Shown here: one piece after another, positions 32,681 to 42,321 of the stretch
Layout of the letters: every line of letters begins with the position of its first letter
How positions within the stretch are numbered: position 1 is the first letter of the stretch
NCBI RefSeq assembly: GCF_003610785.1
Contig: NZ_RAQQ01000013.1
Location: 62,001 to 126,000 of the forward strand
From: Micromonospora globbae
GTDB lineage: Bacteria > Actinomycetota > Actinomycetes > Mycobacteriales > Micromonosporaceae
Direction: 5' to 3'
Length of the DNA stretch: 64,000 bases
The notes under the pieces: model-generated
Database searches by the model: none
What the model saw: the letters and a program-made list of their open reading frames with translations, nothing else
What the model was told of the DNA's origin: nothing
Position numbers and translations under genes: made by a program

Positions 32681-33859
32681 GTGTCCGCCGTGGATCTCGT
32701 CCTGCTGCTGCTCATGCTCGTGTTCGCGATCAGCGGATACCGGCAGGGCTTCGTCATCGGGGCCCTGTCGTTCACCGGGTTCTTCCTCGGCGCGCTGATC
32801 GGTCTCCAGGCCGGGCCGATGCTGGCCCGCCAGTTCGTGGACAGCGGCACCCGGGTCCTCATCTCGCTGGTGGCCGTCTTCGGCCTGGCCGTGGCCGGGC
32901 AGGCGCTCGCCGGCTGGCTCGGGTCGAACCTGCGCGCCGCCATCACCGGCCAGGTCTTCCGCAAGATCGACGACGTGGGCGGGGCGTTCGTCTCGCTGTT
33001 CGCCGTGCTCCTCGTCGCCTGGCTGGTCGCCGTGCCGCTGGGCTCGTCGTCGCTGCCCTGGCTGGCCGCGTCGGTGCGCAACAGCGCCCTGCTCACCGTG
33101 GTCGACCGGGTGCTGCCCGACCAGGCACAGCGGCTCTCCACCGCGCTGCGGGACACCGTCGACACCAACGGCTTCCCGGACGTCTTCGGCGACCTCGCGC
33201 CCACCCGGGCCCGGCAGGTGTCCCCGCCCGACCCGGCGCTCGCCGGTTCACAGGTGGTGGCCAACGGGCAGCGGTCGGTGGTGAAGGTCCTCGGCTCCGC
33301 CCCGAGCTGCTCCCGCAGGATCGAGGGCTCCGGCTTCGTGTACGCCGACGACCGGGTGATGACCAACGCCCACGTGGTCGCCGGCACCCGCTCGGTGGCC
33401 GTCGAGCTGAACGGCGACCGGTACGACGGTGACGTCGTCGTCTACGACCCGGACCGCGACCTGGCCGTGCTCTACGTGCCCGGGCTGCCCGGGCCGTCCA
33501 TGCGGTTCGCCGCGGGCAACGCGGGCACCGGCGCGGACGCCATCGTGCTGGGCTTCCCGCTCGACGGGCCGTACGACGCACAGTCCGCCCGGATCCGTGA
33601 CGTCGACCGGATCACCGGGCCGGACATCTACTCCTCCGGCGACGTGACCCGGGAGATCTACACGATCCGGGCGTTGGTCCGCAGCGGCAACTCGGGTGGT
33701 CCGCTGGTCTCGGCCAACGGGCTCGTGCTCGGGGTGATCTTCGCGGCGGCGGCGGACGACCCGAACACGGGGTTCGCCGTGACCTCCGCGGAGGCGCGGC
33801 CGGTGGCCCTGGCCGGCGCCGAGCGTACCCAGGGGGTCGGCACCGGCGAGTGCACCTGA
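32681..33859 (+). CDS. marP: MarP-like membrane serine protease
   Basis: 392 residues. An N-terminal CvpA/colicin-V-production-like domain with four membrane helices (first 150 residues) precedes an extracytoplasmic chymotrypsin-like protease domain. Triad: H231 (TNAHVVAG), D260 (DRDLAVL), S338 (SGNSGGPL). Two cysteines, one before the triad His (PSCSRR) and one close to the C-terminus (GECT), are the candidates for the activity-controlling disulfide known in M. tuberculosis MarP, which is required for acid resistance. Last gene of the conserved nth-TlpA-Nudix-marP order. It has its own leaderless box after a 146-bp gap. Confidence 0.93.
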   Translation: MSAVDLVLLLLMLVFAISGYRQGFVIGALSFTGFFLGALIGLQAGPMLARQFVDSGTRVLISLVAVFGLAVAGQALAGWLGSNLRAAITGQVFRKIDDVGGAFVSLFAVLLVAWLVAVPLGSSSLPWLAASVRNSALLTVVDRVLPDQAQRLSTALRDTVDTNGFPDVFGDLAPTRARQVSPPDPALAGSQVVANGQRSVVKVLGSAPSCSRRIEGSGFVYADDRVMTNAHVVAGTRSVAVELNGDRYDGDVVVYDPDRDLAVLYVPGLPGPSMRFAAGNAGTGADAIVLGFPLDGPYDAQSARIRDVDRITGPDIYSSGDVTREIYTIRALVRSGNSGGPLVSANGLVLGVIFAAAADDPNTGFAVTSAEARPVALAGAERTQGVGTGECT

Positions 33860-33963
33860 CCGCGCCCGGCTCGGGTGACCGACGCCGCCGCCCACCGGCG
33901 TCGAGCGGTCCCCGGGCGCCGCGGCCCGCCGGCGTCGAGTCGGTCCTCCCGCCGTACGCCGGC

Positions 33964-34713
33964 TCACGGCCGTGTCGAGCGCGCGGCGGCACCGGGCGTG
34001 TGTCGCCAGACGGTGAAGGCGGCCGAGGTCGCCGCCACGACGGCCGCGCCGAGCAGCCAGCCACCCACCACGTCGCTGGTCCAGTGGACCCCCAGGGCGA
34101 TCCGGCTCACGCCGGTGAGCACGGCGACCAGCAGGGCCACCAGCCAGAGCGTCACCCGCTGCGCCGGGCGTCGGGCGTACGGGAGGAACACCACGAGCAG
34201 CACCCCGGCGGCCAGCGCGGCGTTGAGCGCGTGCCCGGACGGGAAGGCGTACCCGGTGGCCCGCGCCACCGGGTCGAGCAGGTCCGGCCGGTCCCGGCCC
34301 ACGAGCAGCTTCAGCAGCGGACCGAGCACCCCGCCGACCAGCATGGTCACCGCCACCCAGAGCGCCAGGCGGCGGGCGCCCCGGCGGACCAGCCAGACCG
34401 CCAGCAGCAGCGCGGCGGCGCGCAGCGGCATCGGCGCGAAGACGTCGGTCCAGATGCTCATCAGCCGGACCCATCCGGGGTGGGCCAGGGCGTAGGTGTG
34501 CAGCGCGTCGGTCACCGCCGTGTCCAGCCGGTGCAGCGGTGGCCAGTCGCCGAGTACGAGCGCGGCCAGCGCGGCGAACGGCACCAGCACGACGAACGCG
34601 GCCACCGTGGCGAGGGTCAGGCGCAGACCGAGCGAGTGCTCCGGGTCGAGTCGCCGGCGACCCCAGGACGGTGGGGGCCGGCGGGCCGTCATGTGCGGAC
34701 CGCGCGTACTCAT
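33964..34713 (-). CDS. PAP2-type membrane phosphatase
   Basis: 249 residues, six membrane helices. The three phosphatase motifs are complete: KLLVGRDRP, YAFPSGHALN and SRIALGVHWTSDVVGG. The family dephosphorylates lipid phosphates such as undecaprenyl pyrophosphate or phosphatidic acid; which lipid cannot be told. ATG 34713 gives a 30-residue cytoplasmic start; an internal ATG (MTARRPP) is possible. Convergent with marP, and 40 bp from the mycosin gene upstream. Confidence 0.9.
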   Translation of the reverse strand: MSTRGPHMTARRPPPSWGRRRLDPEHSLGLRLTLATVAAFVVLVPFAALAALVLGDWPPLHRLDTAVTDALHTYALAHPGWVRLMSIWTDVFAPMPLRAAALLLAVWLVRRGARRLALWVAVTMLVGGVLGPLLKLLVGRDRPDLLDPVARATGYAFPSGHALNAALAAGVLLVVFLPYARRPAQRVTLWLVALLVAVLTGVSRIALGVHWTSDVVGGWLLGAAVVAATSAAFTVWRHTPGAAARSTRP

Positions 34714-34753
34714 GGGATCCGTTCTACCCGGCGGGCCGCGTCGTCAGCCGCGG

Positions 34754-36085
34754 TCAGCGGCTCTGCTGGCGGAGCCGGCGGACCATGAGCGCCGCCCCGG
34801 TGACCAGCGCCACGAAGAGCGCGGCGCCCGTCCAGAGCCGTTCGGGTGCTGTGTCGTCCTGTGCGCCGGCCGGCCGGGCGTTCCACCGGGTCTGGTGCTG
34901 GGGCGCGGTGAAGCCGAGCGGGTCGCCGACGCCGGTCACCGGGTTGTCCTGGTCGAGGCCCGGCGCCGGCCCGAAGCCGACGACCCCGGGGGAGGTGTTG
35001 TCGTCGAGCGGGTTGCTGGTCACCGGCGGCACGTCGGCCGTGAGCGCGGCCACCGGGTCCACCAGCCCGTAGCCGAAGCGGTCGTCCCGGCCGGTCGGCC
35101 CGATGTCGCGGGCCGTGGAGATCAGCCGGTTCACCACCTCGCCGGCCGACATCTTCGGGTAACGGGAGCGGACCAGCGCGGCCGTGGCGGCCACCAGGGG
35201 CGCGGCGAAGCTCGTGCCCTGGACCCGCCAGTAGCCGTCCGGTCGGGCGCCCACGAGACCGGTGGCGGGCGCGGTGAGCACCGTGGCCCGACCGGTGATC
35301 GACCCGGACCAGAGGTTCTCGCTGTTGCGTTCCAGCCCGGCCACCGCGATGACGCCGGGCTCCCTCGCCGGGTACCACACCGCCGAGGTGGTCGAACTGG
35401 CGACGTTGCCGGTGCACGCGACGACGACGACGTCCCGGGCGAAGGCGTAGTCGAGGGCGGCGGCGAGCGCCGGGCTGTCGCCGCTGCCGCCGAGCGACAG
35501 GTTGATCACCCGCGCCCCGTTGTCCACCGCCCACCGCACGCCGCGGGCCACGATGAGCGCGTCGTCGTAGCGGTTCTCGTCGTCGAGGACGCGGACCGGC
35601 AGGATCCGGGCGTCCGGCGCGAGGCCGACCACCCCCTGCTTGTCGTCGTTGCGCCCCGCGATCAGCCCGGCCACCGTGGTGCCGTGGCCGACCGGATCGG
35701 CCTCCGGGCCGCCGCCGGGGGTGACCAGGTCGTAGCCGGGCAGCACCTGCCCGACCAGGTCCGGGTGGGTGCCGTCCACTCCGGAGTCGATGACGGCCAC
35801 GGTGACGCCGCGGCCCGTCGAGAGCCGCCACGCCGCCTCGGCGTTGAGCTCCTCGAGCTGCCACTGCTCGTCGCGGGCCTGGTCGGGCCGGTCGGCGTCG
35901 TCGGCCGGTGCGAACGCGACCGGCGTGCCGGCGATCGGGCGGTCGGGGACGGGCGCGGCGTCGGCGGGCACCGCGGAGCCGGCGACCGCGACGACGGCCG
36001 CCGTGACGCCGAGCAGCGCCCGGCCGGCGATCCGTCGGGCCGCGGCCGGGCCGCTGTGCCGAACCCCAGTCACATCCTCAGCCAT
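34754..36085 (-). CDS. mycP: Mycosin, type VII secretion subtilisin-like protease
   Basis: 443 residues. Signal peptide (LLGVTAAVVAVAGSAVPADA), subtilase domain with D100 (VIDSGVDGTHPDL), H134 (GHGTTVAG), oxyanion N227 and S292 (QGTSFAAPLVAA), a Pro/Asp-rich linker, and a C-terminal membrane helix (WTGAALFVALVTGAALMV) followed by a basic tail. That layout is diagnostic for MycP of ESX/type VII systems, where it stabilises the membrane complex and processes substrates at the outer face. A TAATCT box (complement 36112-36117) may give it its own promoter, 68 bp after the eccC stop. Confidence 0.95.
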   Translation of the reverse strand: MAEDVTGVRHSGPAAARRIAGRALLGVTAAVVAVAGSAVPADAAPVPDRPIAGTPVAFAPADDADRPDQARDEQWQLEELNAEAAWRLSTGRGVTVAVIDSGVDGTHPDLVGQVLPGYDLVTPGGGPEADPVGHGTTVAGLIAGRNDDKQGVVGLAPDARILPVRVLDDENRYDDALIVARGVRWAVDNGARVINLSLGGSGDSPALAAALDYAFARDVVVVACTGNVASSTTSAVWYPAREPGVIAVAGLERNSENLWSGSITGRATVLTAPATGLVGARPDGYWRVQGTSFAAPLVAATAALVRSRYPKMSAGEVVNRLISTARDIGPTGRDDRFGYGLVDPVAALTADVPPVTSNPLDDNTSPGVVGFGPAPGLDQDNPVTGVGDPLGFTAPQHQTRWNARPAGAQDDTAPERLWTGAALFVALVTGAALMVRRLRQQSR

Positions 36086-36111
36086 TCATCCCACCAGACC
36101 ACGACGATCGG

Positions 36112-36117
36112 AGATTA
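36112..36117 (-). promoter_or_regulatory. Possible -10 box of mycP
   Basis: TAATCT on the minus strand, in the 68-bp gap after eccC. The inferred leader is about 20 nt with GGTGGGATGA before the ATG. Confidence 0.4.
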
Positions 36118-36153
36118 CCGGTTCCCGCCCCGATCCAGGGACGTTCCGGGGAC

Positions 36154-39100
36154 TCACGGTGCCGGCAGATGGGCGAGCTGCACGAGGCGTACGCCCTCCC
36201 GGCGGGTCACGAGCCGGCCGCGGCCCGGTGGCAGCGGTCCGGGACGGACCGGCCCCACGAGCGCGCCCTCCTCCGGGTTGCCGGCCATCACGAGGCCCGA
36301 CGTGGACAGTTCCCGCAGTCGCTGCGCGATCGGCTCGTACTGGGCCCGCCCGGCACCACCGGACCGGCGGGCGAGCACCAGGTGCAGGCCGACGTCGCGG
36401 GCCTGGGGCAGGTACTCCTCGAGGGCGCGCAGCGGGTTGGCCGGCCCGGTCGCCACCAGGTCGTAGTCGTCGACCAGCACGAACAGCTCCGGCCCCGACC
36501 ACCAGGAACGGTCGCGCAACTGCTGCGGTGTGACCTCCGGGCCCGCGATCCGGCGGGCGAGGTAGCCGGCCGCCGACTCGATCAGGTCCGTCGTGTGCGC
36601 GGCGGCGGTGCCGTAGCCGATGAGGTGCGGCGTGGCGATGGCGCCGAGCAGGCTCCGCCGGTAGTCCACGAGGATCACCCGGGCCTGTTCCGGGGTGAAC
36701 CGCGCGGTGATGGTGGCCGCCAGCGCGCGCAGGAACGAGGACTTGCCGCACTCGGCGTCGCCGAAGACGACGAAGTGCGGTTCGGTGGCGAAGTCGAGCA
36801 CCACCGGCCGCAGGTCGGCCTCCGCGATCCCGACGGGCAGCCGCAGCCCGGTGCTCGCCGTGAGGTCCAGGTCCGCGTAGGGGAGCACCGGCGGGAGCAG
36901 CCGTACGCGGGGCGCCGGCGGGCCGCTCCACGCCCCGGCGATCCGTTTCACGAGGTCGACCGTGTCCGTGCCGGCGAGCCGGGGCAGGGCGGTGAGGAAG
37001 TGCAGGCTCTCGGCGGTGACGCCCCGGCCGGGGACCTTCTCCGGCACGTTCACGGCGGCGCGGCGGGCCACCAGTGAGTCATTAGGGTCGCCGAGGCGCA
37101 GTTCGAGGCGGGAGCCGAAGAGATCCCGGACGGCGGGGCGGAAGTCCAGCCAGCGCAGCGCGGTGGACACCACGTGCACGCCGTAGGAGAGCCCACGGGT
37201 CGCCAGGTCGGTGACGAGGGGCTCCAGGTCGTCGTACTCGGCGCGCAGCGTGCTCCACCCGTCCACCACGAGGAACACGTCGCCGAACGGGTCGGCGGCG
37301 GGCTGGCCGGTGCGGGCCGCGCGCCGCCGCCGGTACGCCGCCATCGACTCGACGCCCAGCTCCGCGAAACGCCGTTCCCGATCGGCGAGCAGGGTGGCGA
37401 CCTCGCCGATCGTGCGCCGGACCGCCGTGGGATCGGACCGGCCGGTCACGCCGCCCACGTGCGGGAGGTCGCGCAGCGCGGCGAGCCCGCCGCCGCCGAA
37501 GTCGAGGCAGTACACCTGCACCTCGGCGGGGGTGTGGGTGAGCGCCAGCGCGCAGATCAGCGCGCGCAGCAGGGTGGACTTGCCGCTCTGCGGGCCGCCG
37601 ACCACCGCGACGTGCCCGGCCGCGCCGTCCAGCGTGAGCCAGAGCAGGTCACGGCGCTGCTCGAACGGCTTGTCGACGATCGCGACCGGGACGCCGAGCG
37701 CGCCGTGCAACTCCGGGTTGCCGGCCGTGAGGCCGCGCGCCGGGTCGACCTCGACGGGGCCGAGCAGGTCGTCCAGCGCCGGTGGCTGGTCGAGCGGGGG
37801 CAGCCAGACCTGGTGCGCCGGCGGCCCCTGCCCGGCCAGCCGGTCCACCAGCAGGTCGAGCAGGCTCTCCCGGCCCTCCTCGGCGGGCGCCGGCTCCGGT
37901 GCGGCGGCCGGTTCGGGCGCCGGCACCAGGTGGGTGGTGAACGTCAGCAGGCGTGGTGGGCCGCCCGCGTCGGGGCCCGCCGCCGGGCCGCGCCGGGGCA
38001 GCGGCCCCGAGACGTACGCCGCCTTGAAGCGGACCAGCGGCTCGGTGCCGGAGCGCAGGTACCCGTGCCCGGGGGTGCGGGGCAGCTCGTGCGCGTCGGG
38101 AACACCGAGCACCGTCCGCGACTCCAGCGCCGAGAACGTGCGCAACCCGATCCGGTACGACAGGTGCGTGTCGAGGCCGCGCAGCCGCCCCTCCTCCAGC
38201 CGCTGCGAGGCGAGCAGCAGGTGCACGCCGAGCGACCGGCCCAGCCGGCCGATCTGCACGAACAGGTCGATGAAGTCGGGCTTGGCGGAGAGGAGTTCGG
38301 AGAACTCGTCGCAGATCAGCAGCAGTGACGGCAGCGGGGCGAGCGGGTTGCCGGCGGCGCGGGCGCGTTCGTAGTCCCGTACGCTCGCGAAGTTGCCGGC
38401 GCGGCGCAGCAGTTCCTGCCGGCGCACCAGCTCCCCGTTGATCGCGTCGACCATCCGGTCGACCAGCGGCAGCGCGTCCGCCAGGTTGGTGATGACCGCC
38501 GCCGTGTGCGGCAGGCGGTCGAACGAGGCGAAGGTCGCGCCGCCCTTGAAGTCGATCAGGACGAAGTTGAGCTGCTCCGAGCTGTGCGTGGCGGCCAGCC
38601 CCAGGACCAGGGTGCGCAGCAGCTCGGACTTGCCGGAGCCGGTCGCGCCGATCAGCAGTCCGTGCGGGCCCATGCCGTCCTGTGCGGACTCCTTCAGGTC
38701 CAGCTCGACGGCGCCGCCGTCCGCGCCGACCCCGATCGGCACCCGCAGCCGGTCCCGCGGCGAGCGGGGCGTCCACCCCTGCTCGACCGTGAAGGCCCGC
38801 GGGTCGTCGCCGAGGCCGAGCAGCTCGGGCAGGCCGGGCTCGGCGTGCGGGGGTGCGTCCGCACCGCGGGCGGCGCCGGCGAGGCGCAACGGCGCGAGCC
38901 GCCGGGCGACCGCCTCCGCGTCGGCCGGGTCGAGCCGGTCCGGCGTGCCGACCTCGGCGTGCCCGTCGGCCGAGTACGAGTGCAGCCGCCCGGCTCGCAG
39001 GTCGAGCAGGAGCGCGTGCCGGTCGAGCAGCCGGGGCGGCGGGGTGTCCAGGTCGAGCACCGCCACCGCGTCGATGCCCCCGTCGGCGGTCAGCTCGGTG

Positions 39101-40137
39101 GCCCCCGTGAGGTCGCCTCCGTCGAGCACCACCACGACGTGCGGCCCGTCGGTCGCCGGGCCGGCCGGGCTGAACCGGGACCGGTTGCCCAGCACGTCGT
39201 CGAGCAGCCGTTCCAGCTCGGCAGCGGAGCTGGTGACGAGCCGGACCGGGCCGAGCGCGTCGGTGCGGGTCGGGTGGTGGGCGTGCGGCAGCCACTTGAC
39301 CCACTCCCAGGCCGCGCGCCGCTCCGGACCGGCGCAGACCGCGAGCAGCAGTTCGTCCGGGGCGTGGAAGACCGCCAGCTGGGTGAGGACCGCCCGGACC
39401 ATCGCCCGTGCCGACGCGCCGCGCGCCGGGCCGCCGTCCTCGGCCGGGGCGGTCCCGCCGGCCGGGGACGCGCCGGTGGCGTCCCGGACGTAGACGCGCG
39501 CGAAGCTGCGCAGCGAGAGCGCCACCGGCAGGTCGGGCACCACGGACCAGGCGTCCAGGAACCGGCGGAGCGCGCCGGCCGTCATCGGCTCCAACTCCTC
39601 CAGCGGCCGGGTCACCGGTGGGACCAGCGGCGTGGCGAGGGTCTGCGGTCCCACACCGACCCGGACGACCGCGAAGTCGGGGTCACCGGGACGGCGCTCC
39701 CACACCCGGTGGCTCACGGCCGTCGACCAGAGCCGGCCCGGGTCGGGGTGCCGGTAGTACAGCCCGGCGCGCTGCCGCCCGGCGGTCTGCCGGACCCGGC
39801 GCCGCAGGGCCGTCAGGTGGCGCAGGTACTCCCGCCGGGCGGCCATCATCTCCGACTTCCGCGGGCTGCCGGCGGCGCTGCCCCACGATGTCACGAGCAT
39901 CGCCAGCGAGGAGAGCCCGAACATCCCGCCCACCACGTACGCGTAGGCGCCGCCCCCGCGGCCGAACATCATCGCCATCGCGACGGTGCCGCCCAGCATG
40001 GGCAGCACCATGAGCAGCTGCTGCCACCGGCCGCCGGTGACCGTGGGGATCTCCGGCGGAGCCTCCACGGTCAGCTCGCCCACGGGGATCTCCGGCGCCG
40101 GCCGCCGCGGCGGGCGCGTGATGACGACGGTGCCCAC
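36154..40137 (-). CDS. eccC: Type VII secretion motor ATPase EccC, single-chain
   Basis: 1327 residues, with both halves (EccCa and EccCb) in one polypeptide. Two N-terminal membrane helices (LMVLPMLGGTVAMAMMFG and YAYVVGGMFGLSSLAMLV) precede three FtsK/SpoIIIE ATPase domains. All three Walker A motifs are intact: GATGSGKS (about 497-504), GGPQSGKS (about 848-855) and GDAECGKS (about 1125-1132). The first domain has Walker B LLLICDEFSELL. It powers export of WXG100 proteins. Start GTG 40137 with GGGGAGGG upstream. Divergent from eccD. No WXG100 substrate gene is adjacent. Confidence 0.96.
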   Translation of the reverse strand: MGTVVITRPPRRPAPEIPVGELTVEAPPEIPTVTGGRWQQLLMVLPMLGGTVAMAMMFGRGGGAYAYVVGGMFGLSSLAMLVTSWGSAAGSPRKSEMMAARREYLRHLTALRRRVRQTAGRQRAGLYYRHPDPGRLWSTAVSHRVWERRPGDPDFAVVRVGVGPQTLATPLVPPVTRPLEELEPMTAGALRRFLDAWSVVPDLPVALSLRSFARVYVRDATGASPAGGTAPAEDGGPARGASARAMVRAVLTQLAVFHAPDELLLAVCAGPERRAAWEWVKWLPHAHHPTRTDALGPVRLVTSSAAELERLLDDVLGNRSRFSPAGPATDGPHVVVVLDGGDLTGATELTADGGIDAVAVLDLDTPPPRLLDRHALLLDLRAGRLHSYSADGHAEVGTPDRLDPADAEAVARRLAPLRLAGAARGADAPPHAEPGLPELLGLGDDPRAFTVEQGWTPRSPRDRLRVPIGVGADGGAVELDLKESAQDGMGPHGLLIGATGSGKSELLRTLVLGLAATHSSEQLNFVLIDFKGGATFASFDRLPHTAAVITNLADALPLVDRMVDAINGELVRRQELLRRAGNFASVRDYERARAAGNPLAPLPSLLLICDEFSELLSAKPDFIDLFVQIGRLGRSLGVHLLLASQRLEEGRLRGLDTHLSYRIGLRTFSALESRTVLGVPDAHELPRTPGHGYLRSGTEPLVRFKAAYVSGPLPRRGPAAGPDAGGPPRLLTFTTHLVPAPEPAAAPEPAPAEEGRESLLDLLVDRLAGQGPPAHQVWLPPLDQPPALDDLLGPVEVDPARGLTAGNPELHGALGVPVAIVDKPFEQRRDLLWLTLDGAAGHVAVVGGPQSGKSTLLRALICALALTHTPAEVQVYCLDFGGGGLAALRDLPHVGGVTGRSDPTAVRRTIGEVATLLADRERRFAELGVESMAAYRRRRAARTGQPAADPFGDVFLVVDGWSTLRAEYDDLEPLVTDLATRGLSYGVHVVSTALRWLDFRPAVRDLFGSRLELRLGDPNDSLVARRAAVNVPEKVPGRGVTAESLHFLTALPRLAGTDTVDLVKRIAGAWSGPPAPRVRLLPPVLPYADLDLTASTGLRLPVGIAEADLRPVVLDFATEPHFVVFGDAECGKSSFLRALAATITARFTPEQARVILVDYRRSLLGAIATPHLIGYGTAAAHTTDLIESAAGYLARRIAGPEVTPQQLRDRSWWSGPELFVLVDDYDLVATGPANPLRALEEYLPQARDVGLHLVLARRSGGAGRAQYEPIAQRLRELSTSGLVMAGNPEEGALVGPVRPGPLPPGRGRLVTRREGVRLVQLAHLPAP

Positions 40138-40238
40138 GGACCCTCCCCAGAACGCTCGGTAACCCGAAGCTGGCTCATCGTAGGTAAAGTCCTGTCGTCC
40201 GCGCAGCCACCGATCCCGCTCGATATGGAGACGAACCG
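40138..40238. promoter_or_regulatory. Divergent eccC-eccD promoter region
   Basis: 101 bp. The plus strand carries TAGGTAAAGT around 40180-40189, with TAAAGT as a candidate eccD -10. The minus strand carries TACGAT nearby as a candidate eccC -10. Ribosome sites lie next to both starts (TGGAG for eccD, GGGGAGGG for eccC). The near-overlap of the two boxes suggests shared control. Confidence 0.45.
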
Positions 40239-41636
40239 ATGCCGACCGGGCTGGCCCGCGTCACGATCAGCACGCCGCAGCGCCGCCTCGACGTCGCCCT
40301 GCCGGAGCAGGTGCCGCTCGCCGACCTCCTGCCCGACGTGCTGCGCCACGCCGGCGAGGGCCTCGCCGACGACGGCGAACGCCACGGCGGGTGGGTGCTG
40401 CGGCGTACCGACGGGGCGGTCCTGTCGACGGCCCAGGCGCTGCTGCCGCAGGGCGTCCGCGACGGCGAGGTGCTGCACCTGGTGCCGGGAGACGCCCACT
40501 GGCCCGAGCCGGAGTACGACGACGTCGTCGAGGCGATCGCCGACGGCGCGCGGCGCCGGGGCGGCGCCTGGTCGCCGGCCGCCACCCGGGGCGCCGTCCT
40601 GGCCGGCGCGGCCGTGCCGCTGGCCGTGGGGCTGCTCGCCCTGCTCGGAGGTGGGCCGCAGCAGCGGGGGGCCTGGTGGGTCGCGGCCGTGGTGGCGCTG
40701 CTGCTCGTCCTCGCGGGCACCGTCGCCTCCCGCGCCCACGGCGACGGCGTGACGGCCGCGACGCTCGGCGGCTACGCCCTGCCGTACGCGGCGGCGGCCG
40801 GCGCGCTCGCGGTCGGCTCCGGCGACCCCGTCGGGCCGTTCGGGCCGCTGCGCTGGGTGGGTGCGCCCGAGGCGCTCGCCGGCGCCGTGGCCCTGCTCCT
40901 CGCGTCGGTGCTCGGCGTGCTCGGGGTGGCGAGTCGGCTGCGCGTCTTCGTGGCCGGCGCCACGGTGGGGCTGGTGGGTGCGCCGGCCGCGCTGGGCGGG
41001 CTGGCGCTCGGGCCGGCCGGTGCGGCGGCCGTGCTGCTCTGCGTGCTGGTCTTCGCCATCGGGGTGATCCCGCTGCTGGCGATCCGGCTCGGCAAGCTGC
41101 CGCTGCCGCCGATCAGCCTGCCGGCGCCGGCCGACGGCGGCGCGCCGGCCCGTGACCTGCCGGACCGGGGCCGCGTCCACGCGGCGGTGGCGCGGACCGA
41201 GGAGATGCTCACCGGCATGTTGCTCGGGCACGCCGTGCTGGCCGCCGCCGCGGCCGTGGTGCTGGGCGCGACCGGCGGGGTCGCGGGTGCGGCGCTGGTC
41301 GGGGTCACCGCGGGCGTGCTGCTGCTGCGCTCCCGGCTCTTCGTCGCGGTCCGGCACCGGGTGCCGCCGGTGGCCGCCGGTCTCACCGGGCTCGGGGTGC
41401 TCGGCGTCGTGCTCGCCGGCGCCGCGGGGACCGCCGGCCGGCTCGTGCTCGCCGCCGCCGCGGTGGCGTCCGCCCTGCTGGCCGTCACCGCCGGCACCGC
41501 GTACGCCCGTCGGCCGGTCTCCCCGTACGTCGGCCGCGTGGCCGACCTGGCCGACACGGCGCTCGTGGTGGCCGTGGTGCCGGTCGCCTGCGCGGTGCTC
41601 GACCTGTACGAAAGGGCCCGGGGGCTGCTCGCCTGA
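40239..41636 (+). CDS. eccD: Type VII secretion integral membrane protein EccD
   Basis: 465 residues. The first 90 form a ubiquitin/YukD-like domain (RVTISTPQRRLDVALPEQVPLADLLPDVLRHAGEG). About eleven membrane helices follow, with a cytoplasmic loop after the sixth containing RLGKLPLPPISLPAP. This is the EccD architecture that forms the membrane pore scaffold with EccC. ATG 40239 has TGGAG upstream. The stop codon lies inside a strong hairpin. No eccB or eccE follows, unlike most ESX loci. Confidence 0.93.
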   Translation: MPTGLARVTISTPQRRLDVALPEQVPLADLLPDVLRHAGEGLADDGERHGGWVLRRTDGAVLSTAQALLPQGVRDGEVLHLVPGDAHWPEPEYDDVVEAIADGARRRGGAWSPAATRGAVLAGAAVPLAVGLLALLGGGPQQRGAWWVAAVVALLLVLAGTVASRAHGDGVTAATLGGYALPYAAAAGALAVGSGDPVGPFGPLRWVGAPEALAGAVALLLASVLGVLGVASRLRVFVAGATVGLVGAPAALGGLALGPAGAAAVLLCVLVFAIGVIPLLAIRLGKLPLPPISLPAPADGGAPARDLPDRGRVHAAVARTEEMLTGMLLGHAVLAAAAAVVLGATGGVAGAALVGVTAGVLLLRSRLFVAVRHRVPPVAAGLTGLGVLGVVLAGAAGTAGRLVLAAAAVASALLAVTAGTAYARRPVSPYVGRVADLADTALVVAVVPVACAVLDLYERARGLLA

Positions 41637-41650
41637 GCGCCCCCGGGCCC
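41614..41650. terminator. Hairpin overlapping the eccD stop codon
   Basis: Perfect 12-bp arms, GGGCCCGGGGGC at 41614-41625 and GCCCCCGGGCCC at 41639-41650, 13-nt loop containing the TGA (41634-41636). It serves the convergent eccD and ppa transcripts. Confidence 0.7.
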
Positions 41651-41664
41651 CCCGGGTCGTACGG

Positions 41665-42171
41665 TCAGTGAATGTCCTCGCCGCGCTCCTCGGCCTCCCG
41701 GGCGCGTTGGAAGGAGGCGCGGATCTCCGCCTCGGCCTCGGTCCGCCCCACCCAGGTGGCGCCCTCGACCGACTTGCCGGGCTCCAGGTCCTTGTACACC
41801 TCGAAGAAGTGCTGTATCTCCAGCCGGTCGAACTCGCCGAGGTGGTGGATGTCGCGCAGGTGCTCCTGGCGCGGGTCCTCGTAGGGGACGCAGAGCACCT
41901 TGTCGTCCCCGCCCTTCTCGTCCGTCATCCGGAACATGCCGATCGTGCGGCACCGGATGAGGCAGCCGGGGAACGTCGGCTCGGGCACGAGCACGAGCGC
42001 GTCCAGTGGGTCGCCGTCCTCGCCCAGGGTGCCCTCGATGAAGCCGTAGTCCGCCGGATACTGGGTGGACGTGAAGAGGGTGCGGTCCAGCCGGATGCGG
42101 CCGGTCTTGTGGTCGACCTCGTACTTGTTGCGGTGACCCTTCGGGATCTCAACCGTGACGTCGAAATCCAT
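41665..42171 (-). CDS. ppa: Inorganic pyrophosphatase
   Basis: 168 residues, family I. Conserved EIPKGHRNKYEVDHKTGRIRLDR, DYGFIEGTLGEDGDPLDALVL with the metal-binding Asp cluster, and DDKVLCVPYEDPR. Cytoplasmic enzyme that drives biosynthetic reactions by hydrolysing PPi. ATG 42171 is preceded by GGGAGCG. The frame upstream to 42306 is not homologous. Divergent from the carboxypeptidase gene, as in mycobacteria. Confidence 0.97.
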   Translation of the reverse strand: MDFDVTVEIPKGHRNKYEVDHKTGRIRLDRTLFTSTQYPADYGFIEGTLGEDGDPLDALVLVPEPTFPGCLIRCRTIGMFRMTDEKGGDDKVLCVPYEDPRQEHLRDIHHLGEFDRLEIQHFFEVYKDLEPGKSVEGATWVGRTEAEAEIRASFQRAREAEERGEDIH

Positions 42172-42321
42172 GTGCACGCTCCCTCGTTTGCCCACGCTGG
42201 CCAACGGAATCGCCGGCACCCCCCGGACAGGTGAAACCCACCCGCCGGCCTCGGCCGCCGCATAGTGTTCGGACCGAAGTAGTGTCACCCAAGCCAATTT
42301 CCGCACGGGGAGGAGGGGGCC
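42172..42321. promoter_or_regulatory. Divergent ppa-dacB promoter region
   Basis: TAGTGT occurs twice on the plus strand (42263-42268 and 42280-42285), either a possible -10 for the carboxypeptidase gene. Between them is a small palindrome TTCGGACCGAA (42268-42278). GGGGAGGAGGGGG before 42322 is an unusually strong ribosome site. Confidence 0.45.
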
